Made by a program: the position numbers and the translations under genes. A stretch of DNA of 64,000 bases from Bradyrhizobium erythrophlei (GTDB lineage Bacteria; Pseudomonadota; Alphaproteobacteria; Rhizobiales; Xanthobacteraceae): NCBI RefSeq assembly GCF_900142985.1, contig NZ_LT670849.1, forward strand, positions 1,240,001 through 1,304,000. The letters run 5' to 3'. Under the pieces are notes generated by a model. It did no database searches. It was given only the letters and a program-made list of their open reading frames with translations, and had not been told where the DNA came from. Each line of letters starts with the position of its first letter. Positions within the stretch are counted from its first letter, which is position 1. Positions 7,581 through 16,033 of the stretch are shown piece after piece.

Positions 7581-9179
7581 CTACTCGCCCCAGGCCGCGA
7601 AGGCGTCGTTGAAGGCGCGTTCACCCGGCGCGCCCTTCTCGATGGCGATGATGGCGCGGCGCTGGTTGACGTAGACCAGCGGCACGTCGAACCAGGAACG
7701 TTCTTTCAGCAGTTGCATGTTGCGCGAGCGGTCGGCATCGACATTCGACAAGCCGACCAGGAAGAAGCCGTCGGTGACCTTGACGGCAAGACCCGCAAGC
7801 GGCGTTCCGCGCGCCTGCTCGTTCGACTTCATCAGGATGCCGGGCACGTTGCTGACACCGCCGCCCGAGAAGTCCGGCGGCAGGATGAAGGTCAATTCGG
7901 CCGTGTGGCTCGCCGGCAGCGATGAGTCCGTGTTGCGGCGGAACGACATCGTCATCTTGAACTTGCGATCCGGAATCTCGATGTCGGCGCGCACCGCAAT
8001 GTCGGCCTTCTGGTTGCCGGTGGCCTTGATTGGTTCGGTCCGCCAGACCACGGAGCCGACATACTGCTTGCCCTTCGGATCGGACGGATCCTCGTCATAC
8101 AGCACCACGCGCTGCGCCACCGGCGCCACCTGATCGCTCGACGACGGCTGGCCGACGCGGTCCGGAATCTTCGGCTTGGTGCCGGGGGCGCTCGTATCCT
8201 TCGGCGCTTCGACCACGGAGGTCGGCGACGATTTGAACAAGCCACTCACGGCGCCAACGAGCGACTTGCCCCACAGGATTCCCGCGCCGATCAGGATCAG
8301 GACGATGCCGACGGCAATCGCGCTCTTGAACGGAAATATCGCCCCGCGCTTCGGCTCACGGCCGCGATCGGGCGCGATGCGCGGACGCGGCTGGGACGGC
8401 TGCGGCGGCGCATAGCGCTCCGCCTCCTCCGCCGACTCGTCGTAGGAATACGGCGCCTCGGAATCGTAGCCGCGCTCTTCCAAGACCGGTTCGAGCCGAT
8501 CGAATTCCGGCGACGGCGACGGCACGTTGGCATAGCTCTTCCGCGCGGCTCGGCTGGCCTGCGCCGCGGCGCGGCCAAGATCATCCGCATCGGCCGTGAT
8601 GTCGCGAAAACCGCGTACGCCCGGAGGTTCGGGCGCATTGAGATCAGGTGGGCCACGGCGCGCGCCGCCCGGCCGCGTCGGCGGCAGCTGCGGGTCCTGC
8701 ATCGAAACCGGCGGCTGGCGTGGCGTGTCCGGACGAGCGTTGCGCGCCTGAAACGCATCCTGCCCGTCCGGTGCGAAGGATGGCCGGTCATTGCGGGGCA
8801 CCGGCGGCGGACCCGGCTGCCGCGGGCGCGGCGACGGCGCGGCGGCCGCAGGCTCGGACAGGCGGCCGGCGGGACGCGCAGCACTGGCGCGCAGCGAATT
8901 GCTAGCTCTCGAGCCGCCGGCACGCGTCGGGTCACCACCACCACCCGATCGCGCGTCGCGCGCCCGCTGCGCCGCCTCGGATTCGACCTTGCGCACGGCC
9001 TCCTCCAGCGACAACCGCTCGCGGGTGATTTCGGACTCGCTGAGCGGCGGCTCGACGCTGCGCAGTTGCGCGATCAGCGCCGCTCGCGCCCGCTCATAGA
9101 GCGCACGACGGCTTTCGCCGGGGGCACTGGGGTCCAGTCCGGCGATGGCACGGGCGATCAGCGGGTAGTAGTCAGCCAT
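7581..9179 (-). CDS. Large single-pass membrane protein with disordered N-terminal half
   Basis: 532 residues. Residues 1-75 form a helical segment (MADYYPLIARAIAGL, then SESEITRERLSLEEAVRKVE). Residues 85-270 are rich in Pro, Arg, Ser and Gly and look disordered. A transmembrane helix (IAVGIVLILIGAGIL) lies near 288-303. The remaining 225 residues form a globular part with strands such as RVVLYDEDPSDPKGKQYVG and LTFILPPDFSGGG. By the positive-inside rule the disordered half is likely cytoplasmic and the C-terminal domain periplasmic. I recall similar proteins in Bradyrhizobium and Rhodopseudomonas but no function. It lies between purA and small membrane-protein genes on the same strand. Confidence 0.75.
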   Translation of the reverse strand: MADYYPLIARAIAGLDPSAPGESRRALYERARAALIAQLRSVEPPLSESEITRERLSLEEAVRKVESEAAQRARDARSGGGGDPTRAGGSRASNSLRASAARPAGRLSEPAAAAPSPRPRQPGPPPVPRNDRPSFAPDGQDAFQARNARPDTPRQPPVSMQDPQLPPTRPGGARRGPPDLNAPEPPGVRGFRDITADADDLGRAAAQASRAARKSYANVPSPSPEFDRLEPVLEERGYDSEAPYSYDESAEEAERYAPPQPSQPRPRIAPDRGREPKRGAIFPFKSAIAVGIVLILIGAGILWGKSLVGAVSGLFKSSPTSVVEAPKDTSAPGTKPKIPDRVGQPSSSDQVAPVAQRVVLYDEDPSDPKGKQYVGSVVWRTEPIKATGNQKADIAVRADIEIPDRKFKMTMSFRRNTDSSLPASHTAELTFILPPDFSGGGVSNVPGILMKSNEQARGTPLAGLAVKVTDGFFLVGLSNVDADRSRNMQLLKERSWFDVPLVYVNQRRAIIAIEKGAPGERAFNDAFAAWGE

Positions 9180-9224
9180 CTCTACTCAACATGCAGCCCT
9201 TACGGTAACATTTCGTTAATCACG

Positions 9225-10517
9225 TTAGGCCTCGAACGGATTCTGCACGAGGATAGTATCCTCGCGTTCCGGACTTGTGGAAAGCAAGGCAACCGGACAA
9301 CCCACCAGTTCTTCGACCCGGCGAACATATTTGATCGCCTGCGCCGGCAGGTCGGCCCACGAGCGCGCATTGGCGGTCGGTTCCTTCCAGCCTTCGATGG
9401 ACTCATAGACCGGCTTGACCCGGGCCTGAGCGCCCTCGCCGGCCGGCAAATGATCGATTTCCTTGCCGTCGAGGAGATAGCCGGTGCAGACCTTGATGGT
9501 GTCGAAGCCGTCGAGAATATCGAGCTTGGTCAGCGCCAGCCCGTTGATGCCGCAGGTGCGCACGGTCTGGCGCACCAGCGCGGCATCGAACCAGCCGCAA
9601 CGCCGCTTGCGTCCGGTGTTGACGCCGAATTCCTTGCCGCGGCGGCCGATCTCCTCGCCGATTTGGTCATGCAGTTCGGTCGGGAACGGTCCCTGGCCGA
9701 CGCGGGTCGTATAGGCCTTGCAGATGCCGAGCACGTAGCCGACCGCGCCCGGGCCGAGGCCCGTCCCGGTCGCAGCTTGCGCGGCAACGGTGTTGGACGA
9801 GGTGACGTAAGGATACGTGCCGTGATCGACGTCGAGCAGCGCGCCCTGCGCGCCCTCGAACAACATGCGCTTGCCCTCGCGCCGCTTGATGTCGAGCAGC
9901 CGCCACACGGTTTCCGCATAGGGCAGAAGCTGCGGGGCCAGCGCCGTCAATTCCTTCACGATTTGCTTGCCGTCGAATTCCGGCAGATTGAGCCCGCGGC
10001 GCAGCGCATTGTGATGCGCCAGCAAGCGGTCGATCTTGTGTGGCAGCGTGTCGAGATCGGCGAGGTCCATCAGGCGGATCGCGCGCCGTCCGACCTTGTC
10101 CTCATAGGCAGGTCCAATGCCGCGGCGCGTCGTGCCGATCGCAGTGCCCGTGTTGGAAGACTCGCGAAGCGCATCAAGTTCGCGATGTAAGGGGAGGATC
10201 AGCGTGACGTTTTCGGCGACGCGCAAGTTCTCGGGGCTGATCGCAACGCCCTGGCCTTTGAGTTTCGTTACCTCATCGAGGAAGGCCTGCGGATCGAACA
10301 CCACGCCGTTGCCGATCACCGCCAGCTTCGAAGGACGCAGCACGCCGGAAGGCAACAGCGCGAGCTTGTAGGTCTCGCCATTGATGACCAGCGTATGGCC
10401 GGCATTGTGGCCGCCCTGAAAGCGCACCACGATATCGGCCTGTTCCGACAACCAGTCGACAATCTTGCCTTTTCCTTCGTCGCCCCATTGGGCGCCGACC
10501 ACGACGACATTCCCCAT
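9225..10517 (-). CDS. purA: Adenylosuccinate synthetase
   Basis: 430 residues, the normal length. It makes adenylosuccinate from IMP and aspartate with GTP, the first committed step to AMP. The N-terminus [19 protein letters not shown] carries the GDEGKGK P-loop with catalytic Asp13; QGGHNAGHT follows with catalytic His41. [13 protein letters not shown] and [12 protein letters not shown] are IMP- and GTP-site signatures. ATG 10517 begins directly at the family N-terminus. The neighbouring 390 bp on the upstream side hold no gene, so purA should have its own promoter there. Confidence 0.97.
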   Translation of the reverse strand: MGNVVVVGAQWGDEGKGKIVDWLSEQADIVVRFQGGHNAGHTLVINGETYKLALLPSGVLRPSKLAVIGNGVVFDPQAFLDEVTKLKGQGVAISPENLRVAENVTLILPLHRELDALRESSNTGTAIGTTRRGIGPAYEDKVGRRAIRLMDLADLDTLPHKIDRLLAHHNALRRGLNLPEFDGKQIVKELTALAPQLLPYAETVWRLLDIKRREGKRMLFEGAQGALLDVDHGTYPYVTSSNTVAAQAATGTGLGPGAVGYVLGICKAYTTRVGQGPFPTELHDQIGEEIGRRGKEFGVNTGRKRRCGWFDAALVRQTVRTCGINGLALTKLDILDGFDTIKVCTGYLLDGKEIDHLPAGEGAQARVKPVYESIEGWKEPTANARSWADLPAQAIKYVRRVEELVGCPVALLSTSPEREDTILVQNPFEA

Positions 10518-10909
10518 TTCGCAGCTATTCCCTCTGCAACTTTCCTTGTTCAGGCATGATCTGTTCGAAAAAATCCGGTCTCAGCCCAATGGATCACCCA
10601 TCCAGGGCGTGCCGGGGCCGACCGCAAGCGAGGCCCACAACCGGATAAAGGAAGCGGGCTACCGACGCAAGCAAGAAGGCACATTTGGCCGCCTCAAGAA
10701 GGTCTATCAACCCATTGATATCCCCCAAAAATATGCGCCCTCCCAAACCTCCACCAAGGGCTGTCCTCAAGCCTTTAGCCTATTGGGGCAGGGATAAGGC
10801 AATTGACGTCCATTCCTCTCCACCTTTCGCCGCAGTCCCGCCCCCGATCGGGCAACTTGGCGCATGCTACGTTCCATCCGAGGGTCAGGTTTCGAACGGC
10901 AAGCCATTC
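10518..10909. other. Gene-free interval between purA and the solute-receptor gene
   Basis: 392 bp separate the divergent purA and receptor genes and must hold both promoters. I see no tRNA, strong hairpin, repeat or convincing small gene. The in-frame extension of the receptor gene back to 10685 encodes a proline-rich, non-conserved-looking stretch and lacks a ribosome site, so I treat it as non-coding. Confidence 0.4.
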
Positions 10910-11884
10910 ATGCGCAGGGATTTCGGATCGGCGGTACTGGGCGGCCTGCTGGCATGCGCGATGGGCGGCGCGCTGGAGGCCGCGCCCTACCCGGACCGGC
11001 CGATCACCATCGTGGTGCCGTTCGGGAAGGGCACCACCGCCGATCTGATCGCGGCCGTTGTTGCGGAGGCAGTGTCGAAGAATACCGGCCAGAAAGTCAG
11101 CGTCGAACTCAAGCCCGGCGCCGGCGGCGGCATCGCCATGGCGCAGGTCGAGAAAGCGGCGCCCGACGGCGCGACGCTCGCCATGATCACGCAGGGCACC
11201 CACGTCTTCAACGTGAGCCTCTACAAGTCGCTGCCCTACGATCCAGACAAGATCATCCCGATCACGCCGATATCGGCCGTCTGCAACGTGATGACGGTTC
11301 ATCCGACCAATCCTGCGAACACGCCACTGGAGGTCGTCGCTGCCGCCAGGGCCGCGCCCGGCCAGCTCACTTACGCTTCCGGCGGAATCGGCACGTCGCA
11401 CCATCTTGGCGGCGTGCTGTTCGCTTCGATTGCCGGCGTCGATATCAAGCATGTGCCGCATCTGGTTTCGGTCGACGGCGTCAACAAAATCGTCAACGGC
11501 GAAATCACCATGGGCTTCTTCAACCTGCCGACGGTGATCGATCAGATCAAGGCCGGCAAGCTCAAGCCTCTCGCGGTGACCTCGCTCACGCGCTCCTCAC
11601 ATTTACCCGACGTGCCGACGTTCGATGCTTCGGGGCTCAAGGGCTACGACCTCGTCACCTGGTTCGGCTTCGGCGCACCGGCCGGTACGCCACCCGAGAT
11701 CGTGCAACGGCTTCGTGATGAATTCGCGAAGGCCGCCGCCGATCCCGTCGTGAAGGCGAAACTCGACGAAGCCGGCCTCGACCCGATCGATCAACTGCAA
11801 CCTTCAGAATTCGCTCGATTGATTGCGTCCGACCGCGCCAAATGGACGCCGATTATCAAAGCTGCCGCTGCTACTTCAGAATGA
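10910..11884 (+). CDS. TTT-type (Bug family) periplasmic solute-binding protein
   Basis: 324 residues. A signal peptide (MRRDFGSAVLGGLLACAMGG, cleavage near EAAPYP) is followed by the Bug-family receptor fold. Signature stretches are YPDRPITIVVPFGKG, ELKPGAGGGIAMAQV and LTYASGGIGTSHHLGG, the last two lining the ligand carboxylate site. Family members bind carboxylates in the periplasm for tripartite tricarboxylate transporters, which need TctA and TctB membrane subunits. Neither is present next to this gene, so it is an orphan receptor, as is common in this family. The start at 10910 is chosen because the signal peptide begins there; the ribosome site is weak. Confidence 0.88.
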   Translation: MRRDFGSAVLGGLLACAMGGALEAAPYPDRPITIVVPFGKGTTADLIAAVVAEAVSKNTGQKVSVELKPGAGGGIAMAQVEKAAPDGATLAMITQGTHVFNVSLYKSLPYDPDKIIPITPISAVCNVMTVHPTNPANTPLEVVAAARAAPGQLTYASGGIGTSHHLGGVLFASIAGVDIKHVPHLVSVDGVNKIVNGEITMGFFNLPTVIDQIKAGKLKPLAVTSLTRSSHLPDVPTFDASGLKGYDLVTWFGFGAPAGTPPEIVQRLRDEFAKAAADPVVKAKLDEAGLDPIDQLQPSEFARLIASDRAKWTPIIKAAAATSE

Positions 11885-12024
11885 TGAAGCCACCCAGCGC
11901 ATGGTCGCGATGCGTCCAGCACCGTTGATGCAGCGCCAGAATCCGTGTCTTTGAGATAGCCGGGCGATCAATCCACCGGCCGTGCGTGTTGTGCCGCGCG
12001 GCCGGGGCCGCGGCGTCGTGATCC

Positions 12025-12984
12025 ATGCACTGCATTACCACCGCCGCGATGTCCGCTTCCGAAGAAATCTCCGATGCTTCATCTCGCGCATGGCTTGCCA
12101 ACCGGCCTTATGCGCTGCTTTCGATCGCGGCAGCATGCTGGGCCGGCAACGCCATCGTGGGCCGGCTCGCCGCGGGCCACATTCCGCCGGTGACGCTCGC
12201 CTTCCTGCGTTGGGGCCTCGGCTTTCTGATTATCCTTCCCGTATCGTGGAGGCATCTCAAGCACGACTGGCCGGCGATCCGCGCCAAGCTTGGCTTGATG
12301 ACCTTCCTGTCCGTGATCGGCATCGCCGGCTTCAACACCCTGCAATACTGGGCGCTGGAATATACCGAGGCGCTGAACACGCTGCTCCTGCAATCCACCG
12401 GACCGCTGTTTGTCGCATGCTGGTCGCTGGTGCTGTTCGGAATCCGGCTGACACTGGCGCAGGCCATCGGCATTGTCGTATCGCTGACAGGCGTGCTGGT
12501 GATCCTCCTTCACGGCGATATCGCGGCGATCACAGCGATCGACTTCAACAAAGGCGACATCATCTTCCTGGTCGCGCTTCTGATCTTCGGTCTTTATTCG
12601 GTGATGTCGCTGAAGCGGCCTGCGATTCACGACCTGTCTTTTACAGCTTTCACCTTTGCCTGCGGTTCTGCGGTCCTCGTTCCGCCGCTGATCTTCGAGC
12701 TGTTTTGGCGACCGGCGATGCAACTGAACGTGACCAATCTGCTGTCGGTAATGTACGTCGCGGTGTTTCCCTCCACGATCGCCTATCTCTGTTATAATCG
12801 AAGCGTCCACCTGATCGGCGCCAACCGCGCCGCGCCGTTCTTTCATGCCGTGCCCGTGTTCGGATCGGCCATGGCAATCGTCTTTCTCGGCGAGCGGCCG
12901 CAAGTCTTCCATTTCATCGGCTTTGCGCTGGTGCTGACGGGCATCTTCGCGGCGTCACGCAAGCCATCGGCGGCGCCAGGATGA
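12025..12984 (+). CDS. DMT-superfamily exporter (two EamA domains), first of a tandem pair
   Basis: About 319 residues with ten hydrophobic segments arranged as two EamA repeats. The first repeat opens YALLSIAAACWAGNAIVGRL; the second ends with GANRAAPFFHAVPVFGSAMA and FLGERPQ, typical EamA signatures. Such proteins export small metabolites or amino acids across the inner membrane. The start may be ATG 12025 or ATG 12049 (MSASEE), which looks more like the conserved N-terminus. The next gene, 13 bp downstream, is a clear paralogue, so the pair arose by tandem duplication and is likely co-transcribed. The substrate is unknown. Confidence 0.88.
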   Translation: MHCITTAAMSASEEISDASSRAWLANRPYALLSIAAACWAGNAIVGRLAAGHIPPVTLAFLRWGLGFLIILPVSWRHLKHDWPAIRAKLGLMTFLSVIGIAGFNTLQYWALEYTEALNTLLLQSTGPLFVACWSLVLFGIRLTLAQAIGIVVSLTGVLVILLHGDIAAITAIDFNKGDIIFLVALLIFGLYSVMSLKRPAIHDLSFTAFTFACGSAVLVPPLIFELFWRPAMQLNVTNLLSVMYVAVFPSTIAYLCYNRSVHLIGANRAAPFFHAVPVFGSAMAIVFLGERPQVFHFIGFALVLTGIFAASRKPSAAPG

Positions 12985-12997
12985 AGCGCCCCCGCCC

Positions 12998-13933
12998 ATG
13001 ACGAAGTCAGCGCCACCGCAGCGGTCTTTAGATCCCATCGGGTGGCTCAACCACCAGCCTTATCTGCTCCTGACGTTGACCCAGCTGTTCTGGGCCGGCA
13101 ACATCGTGCTCGGACGTTATGTCGCCGGCCACGTGCCGCCAATGACGCTGTCCTGCATTCGATGGATCGGCGCCTGCCTGATGCTGCTGCCGTTCGCCTG
13201 GCCGCATCTCGCCAAGGACTGGCCGGCGCTGCGCCGCCGCCTCCCGCTTGTGTTTGCATTGTCGGTGACCGGATTCGCCCTCAACAACGCCCTGTCCTAT
13301 TGGGCGCTGCAATTCACCCAAGCCCTCAACGCGCTGCTGCTGCAATCCGCGGGACCGCTGTTCGTGGCGCTGTGGGCGCTGACCCTGTTCGGCCTGCGCC
13401 TGACCTGGGCGCAGTTCGCCGGCATCGCGCTATCGCTGCTCGGCGTGCTCACGATCGTGCTGCGCGGCGACCTCTCGACGCTCACGTCGATCCGGCTCAA
13501 TCTCGGCGACGTCATGACCACCGGCGCCCTGATCTCGTTCGGCCTGTACTCGACGCTGATGTTGCGCCGGCCGGTCACGCATCAACTGACGCTGATCTGC
13601 TTCACCATGGCCTGCGGCGCGATGCTGCTGCTGCCGCTTTCGATCTGGGAATACACCAACGGCATTCGTCTGAAGTTCGATGCGATCACGATGGTCACGC
13701 TGGTCTATGTCGTGATCTTTCCCTCGACGCTCGCTTACCTCTTCTTCAATCGCGGCATCGCGATGATCGGACCCAATCGCGCCGCGCCGTTCTTCCATCT
13801 GGTGCCGGTGTTCGGCTCGGTGATGGCGATTCTTCTGCTTGGCGAACAGCCGCAGCTGTTTCATCTCGCCGGTTACGTCATGGTGTTCGCCGGCATCGTC
13901 ATCGCCTCGCGCAGGACGGCTCCGACGACATGA
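12998..13933 (+). CDS. DMT-superfamily exporter (two EamA domains), second of a tandem pair
   Basis: 311 residues, ten predicted membrane segments, two EamA repeats. It aligns along its whole length with the preceding gene: both have NHQPYLLL or NRPYALLS openings, ALNALLLQSAGPLFVA or ALNTLLLQSTGPLFVA, and GPNRAAPFFHLVPVFGS or GANRAAPFFHAVPVFGS. The two genes are 13 bp apart and together could form a two-component export unit, or be redundant exporters with shifted specificity. The stop is followed after about 50 bp by a composite double-hairpin repeat. Confidence 0.88.
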   Translation: MTKSAPPQRSLDPIGWLNHQPYLLLTLTQLFWAGNIVLGRYVAGHVPPMTLSCIRWIGACLMLLPFAWPHLAKDWPALRRRLPLVFALSVTGFALNNALSYWALQFTQALNALLLQSAGPLFVALWALTLFGLRLTWAQFAGIALSLLGVLTIVLRGDLSTLTSIRLNLGDVMTTGALISFGLYSTLMLRRPVTHQLTLICFTMACGAMLLLPLSIWEYTNGIRLKFDAITMVTLVYVVIFPSTLAYLFFNRGIAMIGPNRAAPFFHLVPVFGSVMAILLLGEQPQLFHLAGYVMVFAGIVIASRRTAPTT

Positions 13934-13984
13934 GCTCCAGGCGGCGAACGGGAACCTCCCGTTCGCCGCCCGTGCTTTCTTGCT

Positions 13985-14149
13985 CTAGTGTCCCGCTTCC
14001 GAAGTTCGTCGCATTTTGCGGAGCCACGTTTCGAACTTCGGAATCGAAAGGACACTAGCAAACTTATTGATCTAGTGTGGCTTTGGTCCAGAAGCCCGCA
14101 TGACGGACTCGCGGCAGTAATGATGCGGACTTCTGAACCGCCACACTAA
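13985..14149 (+). repeat. Composite double-hairpin element, copy 2
   Basis: Module A is 13985-14058 (CTAGTGTCCCG to GGACACTAG), the spacer is 13 nt, and module B is 14072-14149 (CTAGTGTGGC to GCCACACTAA). The base pair T-A next to the GTGT of module A in copy 1 is C-G here. In module B the inner arm pair AAAAG/CTTTT of copy 1 has become AGAAG/CTTCT. The copy lies between convergent genes. Its last bases CTA (14146-14148) are the complement of the TAG stop codon of the DUF4139 gene. Confidence 0.85.
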
Positions 14150-15798
14150 CCGGCCGGCACCATCACGACGCCCTTGTCCTTGGGCCAGCGTACGCGCCAC
14201 GCAAACGCAATTTCCTTCGCGTCGCCAGGCGTCACTTCAACAGCCCATTCCAGGACGCCGCGCTTGTCGCGCACATTGGTCGTGGTCGGCGGCGTCGTCG
14301 CAGGCAGCATCTCGACCTGGATGTCATCGTTTTCGCTGACCGGAAGCTGATCCTCGACAGCGACCCGGATCGGGAAATCATGGCCGTTGCGAATGGCGGT
14401 CTTGAACGCGCGCTCGTCGGTCTTCGAGGTCGTGACGATCAGGCCGGTGGATCCTTCGTTGCGCTTGACGACGGAACGCACGATCTTGACCTTGTCGTCG
14501 GCGCCAAACCCCAGTCGTACCTTTTCCTCCTTGCCGGCTGCCGCCATCTGGCCGCGGCCGACGAACACGCCGTCGCGGTAGATCGAGATCCGGCCCGGCA
14601 ACAACGGCGCATCCTCGCCCTGGATAAAACTCGCCTCGAGAAACGCGGTCGGATCAATCACCGGAACCGAACGCACCACGAGATCGGGCGAGATCGTCGC
14701 GTCGGAAATATAGACGCTCTTGGCACCCTCGCTGGCGCCGACGCTGACGCGGCCCGGAATCCTGAACACGACCTGGAAGCCGCTGACTTCAGCCACGGCT
14801 TTTTTCTCAACGGCCTGATCGGCGAACAGACTCTGTTCCTTGGCGACGTGCGGCTGCAAGGACCGCGCGCCTGCCGGAACGCTTGAAGGGGCCGCCGCCT
14901 GGGCAACGAGCGGATACTGCACGACCAGCGGATTTAGTTCGGGCGCCTTGCCGCCGAGCGCGGTGCGCACCGTCGAAACGCTCAGCGCAACATCCGGCCA
15001 ATCCTCTCCGGTTGCTTGCGTGATTTCGGCACGGCGCACCAGTTCAAGCGCGGGCTTGCGATCCTTCGCGCCGGTGTCGAGGCGGGCATCGTAGAGCGCA
15101 GTCCAGCGCGCGGCCGGCACGGTGTAGGTCACATGCAGCATGGCTTTGGCCGGCGCGTTGGCCGCGAGGCCGATTTTGACCTCAAGCTTGCTCGGCGGTC
15201 GGGTTGCGCGATCCTGTTCCAGACGGGCAATTTCCCGATCGATGTCGCGCTGCCGGCGCTGAGCTTCGCGGATAGCGGCATTCGCCGCAGCGACCTCGTC
15301 CGCGACCGCCGCAAATGCCGCGCGCCAGTCAGCCAGCGGCCTCGCCTCGCCCTTCTCGCCAATTCCCGCGGGCGAGGTTTCGGCGAAGCGCTCGGCGAAT
15401 TTTCGGCGCGCCGTGGCGGCCGCAATCGCGCCGTCGAGATCGGCACGTTCATCCTTCAGCGTCTCGATACGCTTGTCGAGTTCAGGCAGATTGACCGGCG
15501 GCGCCGCGCGGGGCGAGCGGGTGTCAATCGCGCCGATGGTGAGGCCGGCATTGGCCTCGCCTTCCACCCGCAACGACGACGGGTCGAGCTTGAGCGGAAA
15601 GTCCTTCAGCACAAGCGTGGTGTCGCCGGCGGGCAGTTCGACCGTAACGACACGGGTGACACTGGCGCCGTCGGGATAAACGGTGACGGCATCAACCGCC
15701 GATGCTGCCTCGATATCGGCGGCCTCGACCCGCGCCGCGGCAAACGCCGTCAACACGATGATGCTGGTCATAACGACACGATTTACGACAAAGCCCAT
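14146..15798 (-). CDS. Secreted DUF4139 / mucoidy-inhibitor-A-like protein
   Basis: 550 residues. A signal peptide (MGFVVNRVVMTSIIVLTAFAA, then ARVEAADIEA) is followed by a beta domain with VTVYPDGASVTRV, a coiled coil of about 80 residues around LDKRIETLKDERADLDG, and a C-terminal DUF4139 beta domain containing WTALYDARLDT and QATGEDWPDVALSVSTV. The layout matches the MuiA-like family, periplasmic or surface proteins of unclear role. AGGAG 7 nt before ATG 15798 decides the start over 15813. The stop codon TAG lies inside the inverted repeat of a composite element, so the last residues may have been set by its insertion. Confidence 0.85.
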   Translation of the reverse strand: MGFVVNRVVMTSIIVLTAFAAARVEAADIEAASAVDAVTVYPDGASVTRVVTVELPAGDTTLVLKDFPLKLDPSSLRVEGEANAGLTIGAIDTRSPRAAPPVNLPELDKRIETLKDERADLDGAIAAATARRKFAERFAETSPAGIGEKGEARPLADWRAAFAAVADEVAAANAAIREAQRRQRDIDREIARLEQDRATRPPSKLEVKIGLAANAPAKAMLHVTYTVPAARWTALYDARLDTGAKDRKPALELVRRAEITQATGEDWPDVALSVSTVRTALGGKAPELNPLVVQYPLVAQAAAPSSVPAGARSLQPHVAKEQSLFADQAVEKKAVAEVSGFQVVFRIPGRVSVGASEGAKSVYISDATISPDLVVRSVPVIDPTAFLEASFIQGEDAPLLPGRISIYRDGVFVGRGQMAAAGKEEKVRLGFGADDKVKIVRSVVKRNEGSTGLIVTTSKTDERAFKTAIRNGHDFPIRVAVEDQLPVSENDDIQVEMLPATTPPTTTNVRDKRGVLEWAVEVTPGDAKEIAFAWRVRWPKDKGVVMVPAG

Positions 15799-15966
15799 GA
15801 TCTTCTCCTGCAAAGCCTGTGGCGCACAGCCGGTCGGATGACGTCACGACTCGTGATGAGACGCGGCAGGGAAGGAACTGGTTCGATTGGGGTTTCCGTG
15901 CGGCACGACGGCGGCGAGAACGCGGCACACGCCTGCGGCAAATTGCGTCACGCCAACAGCAGGCGA

Positions 15967-16008
15967 CGAAGCGATCCAATCAGTCCTTCGACTTATTGGA
16001 TTGCTTCG
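15967..16008. repeat. 14-bp hairpin repeat downstream of serA
   Basis: CGAAGCGATCCAAT (15967-15980) pairs with ATTGGATTGCTTCG (15995-16008) with one G-U wobble around a 14-nt loop. It lies 26 nt after the serA stop. There is no T-tract on the serA side, so it looks like a palindromic intergenic repeat of the GGATTGCTTCG type that I recall as frequent in Bradyrhizobium, though it may still help to end transcription. Confidence 0.55.
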
Positions 16009-16033
16009 CACACGCGCGGAAAAGAGGCGCGAC

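Noticed and set aside
10685..10909. N-terminal extension of the solute-binding protein
   Set aside because: It would precede a standard signal peptide, is proline-rich and non-conserved in appearance, and has no ribosome site.
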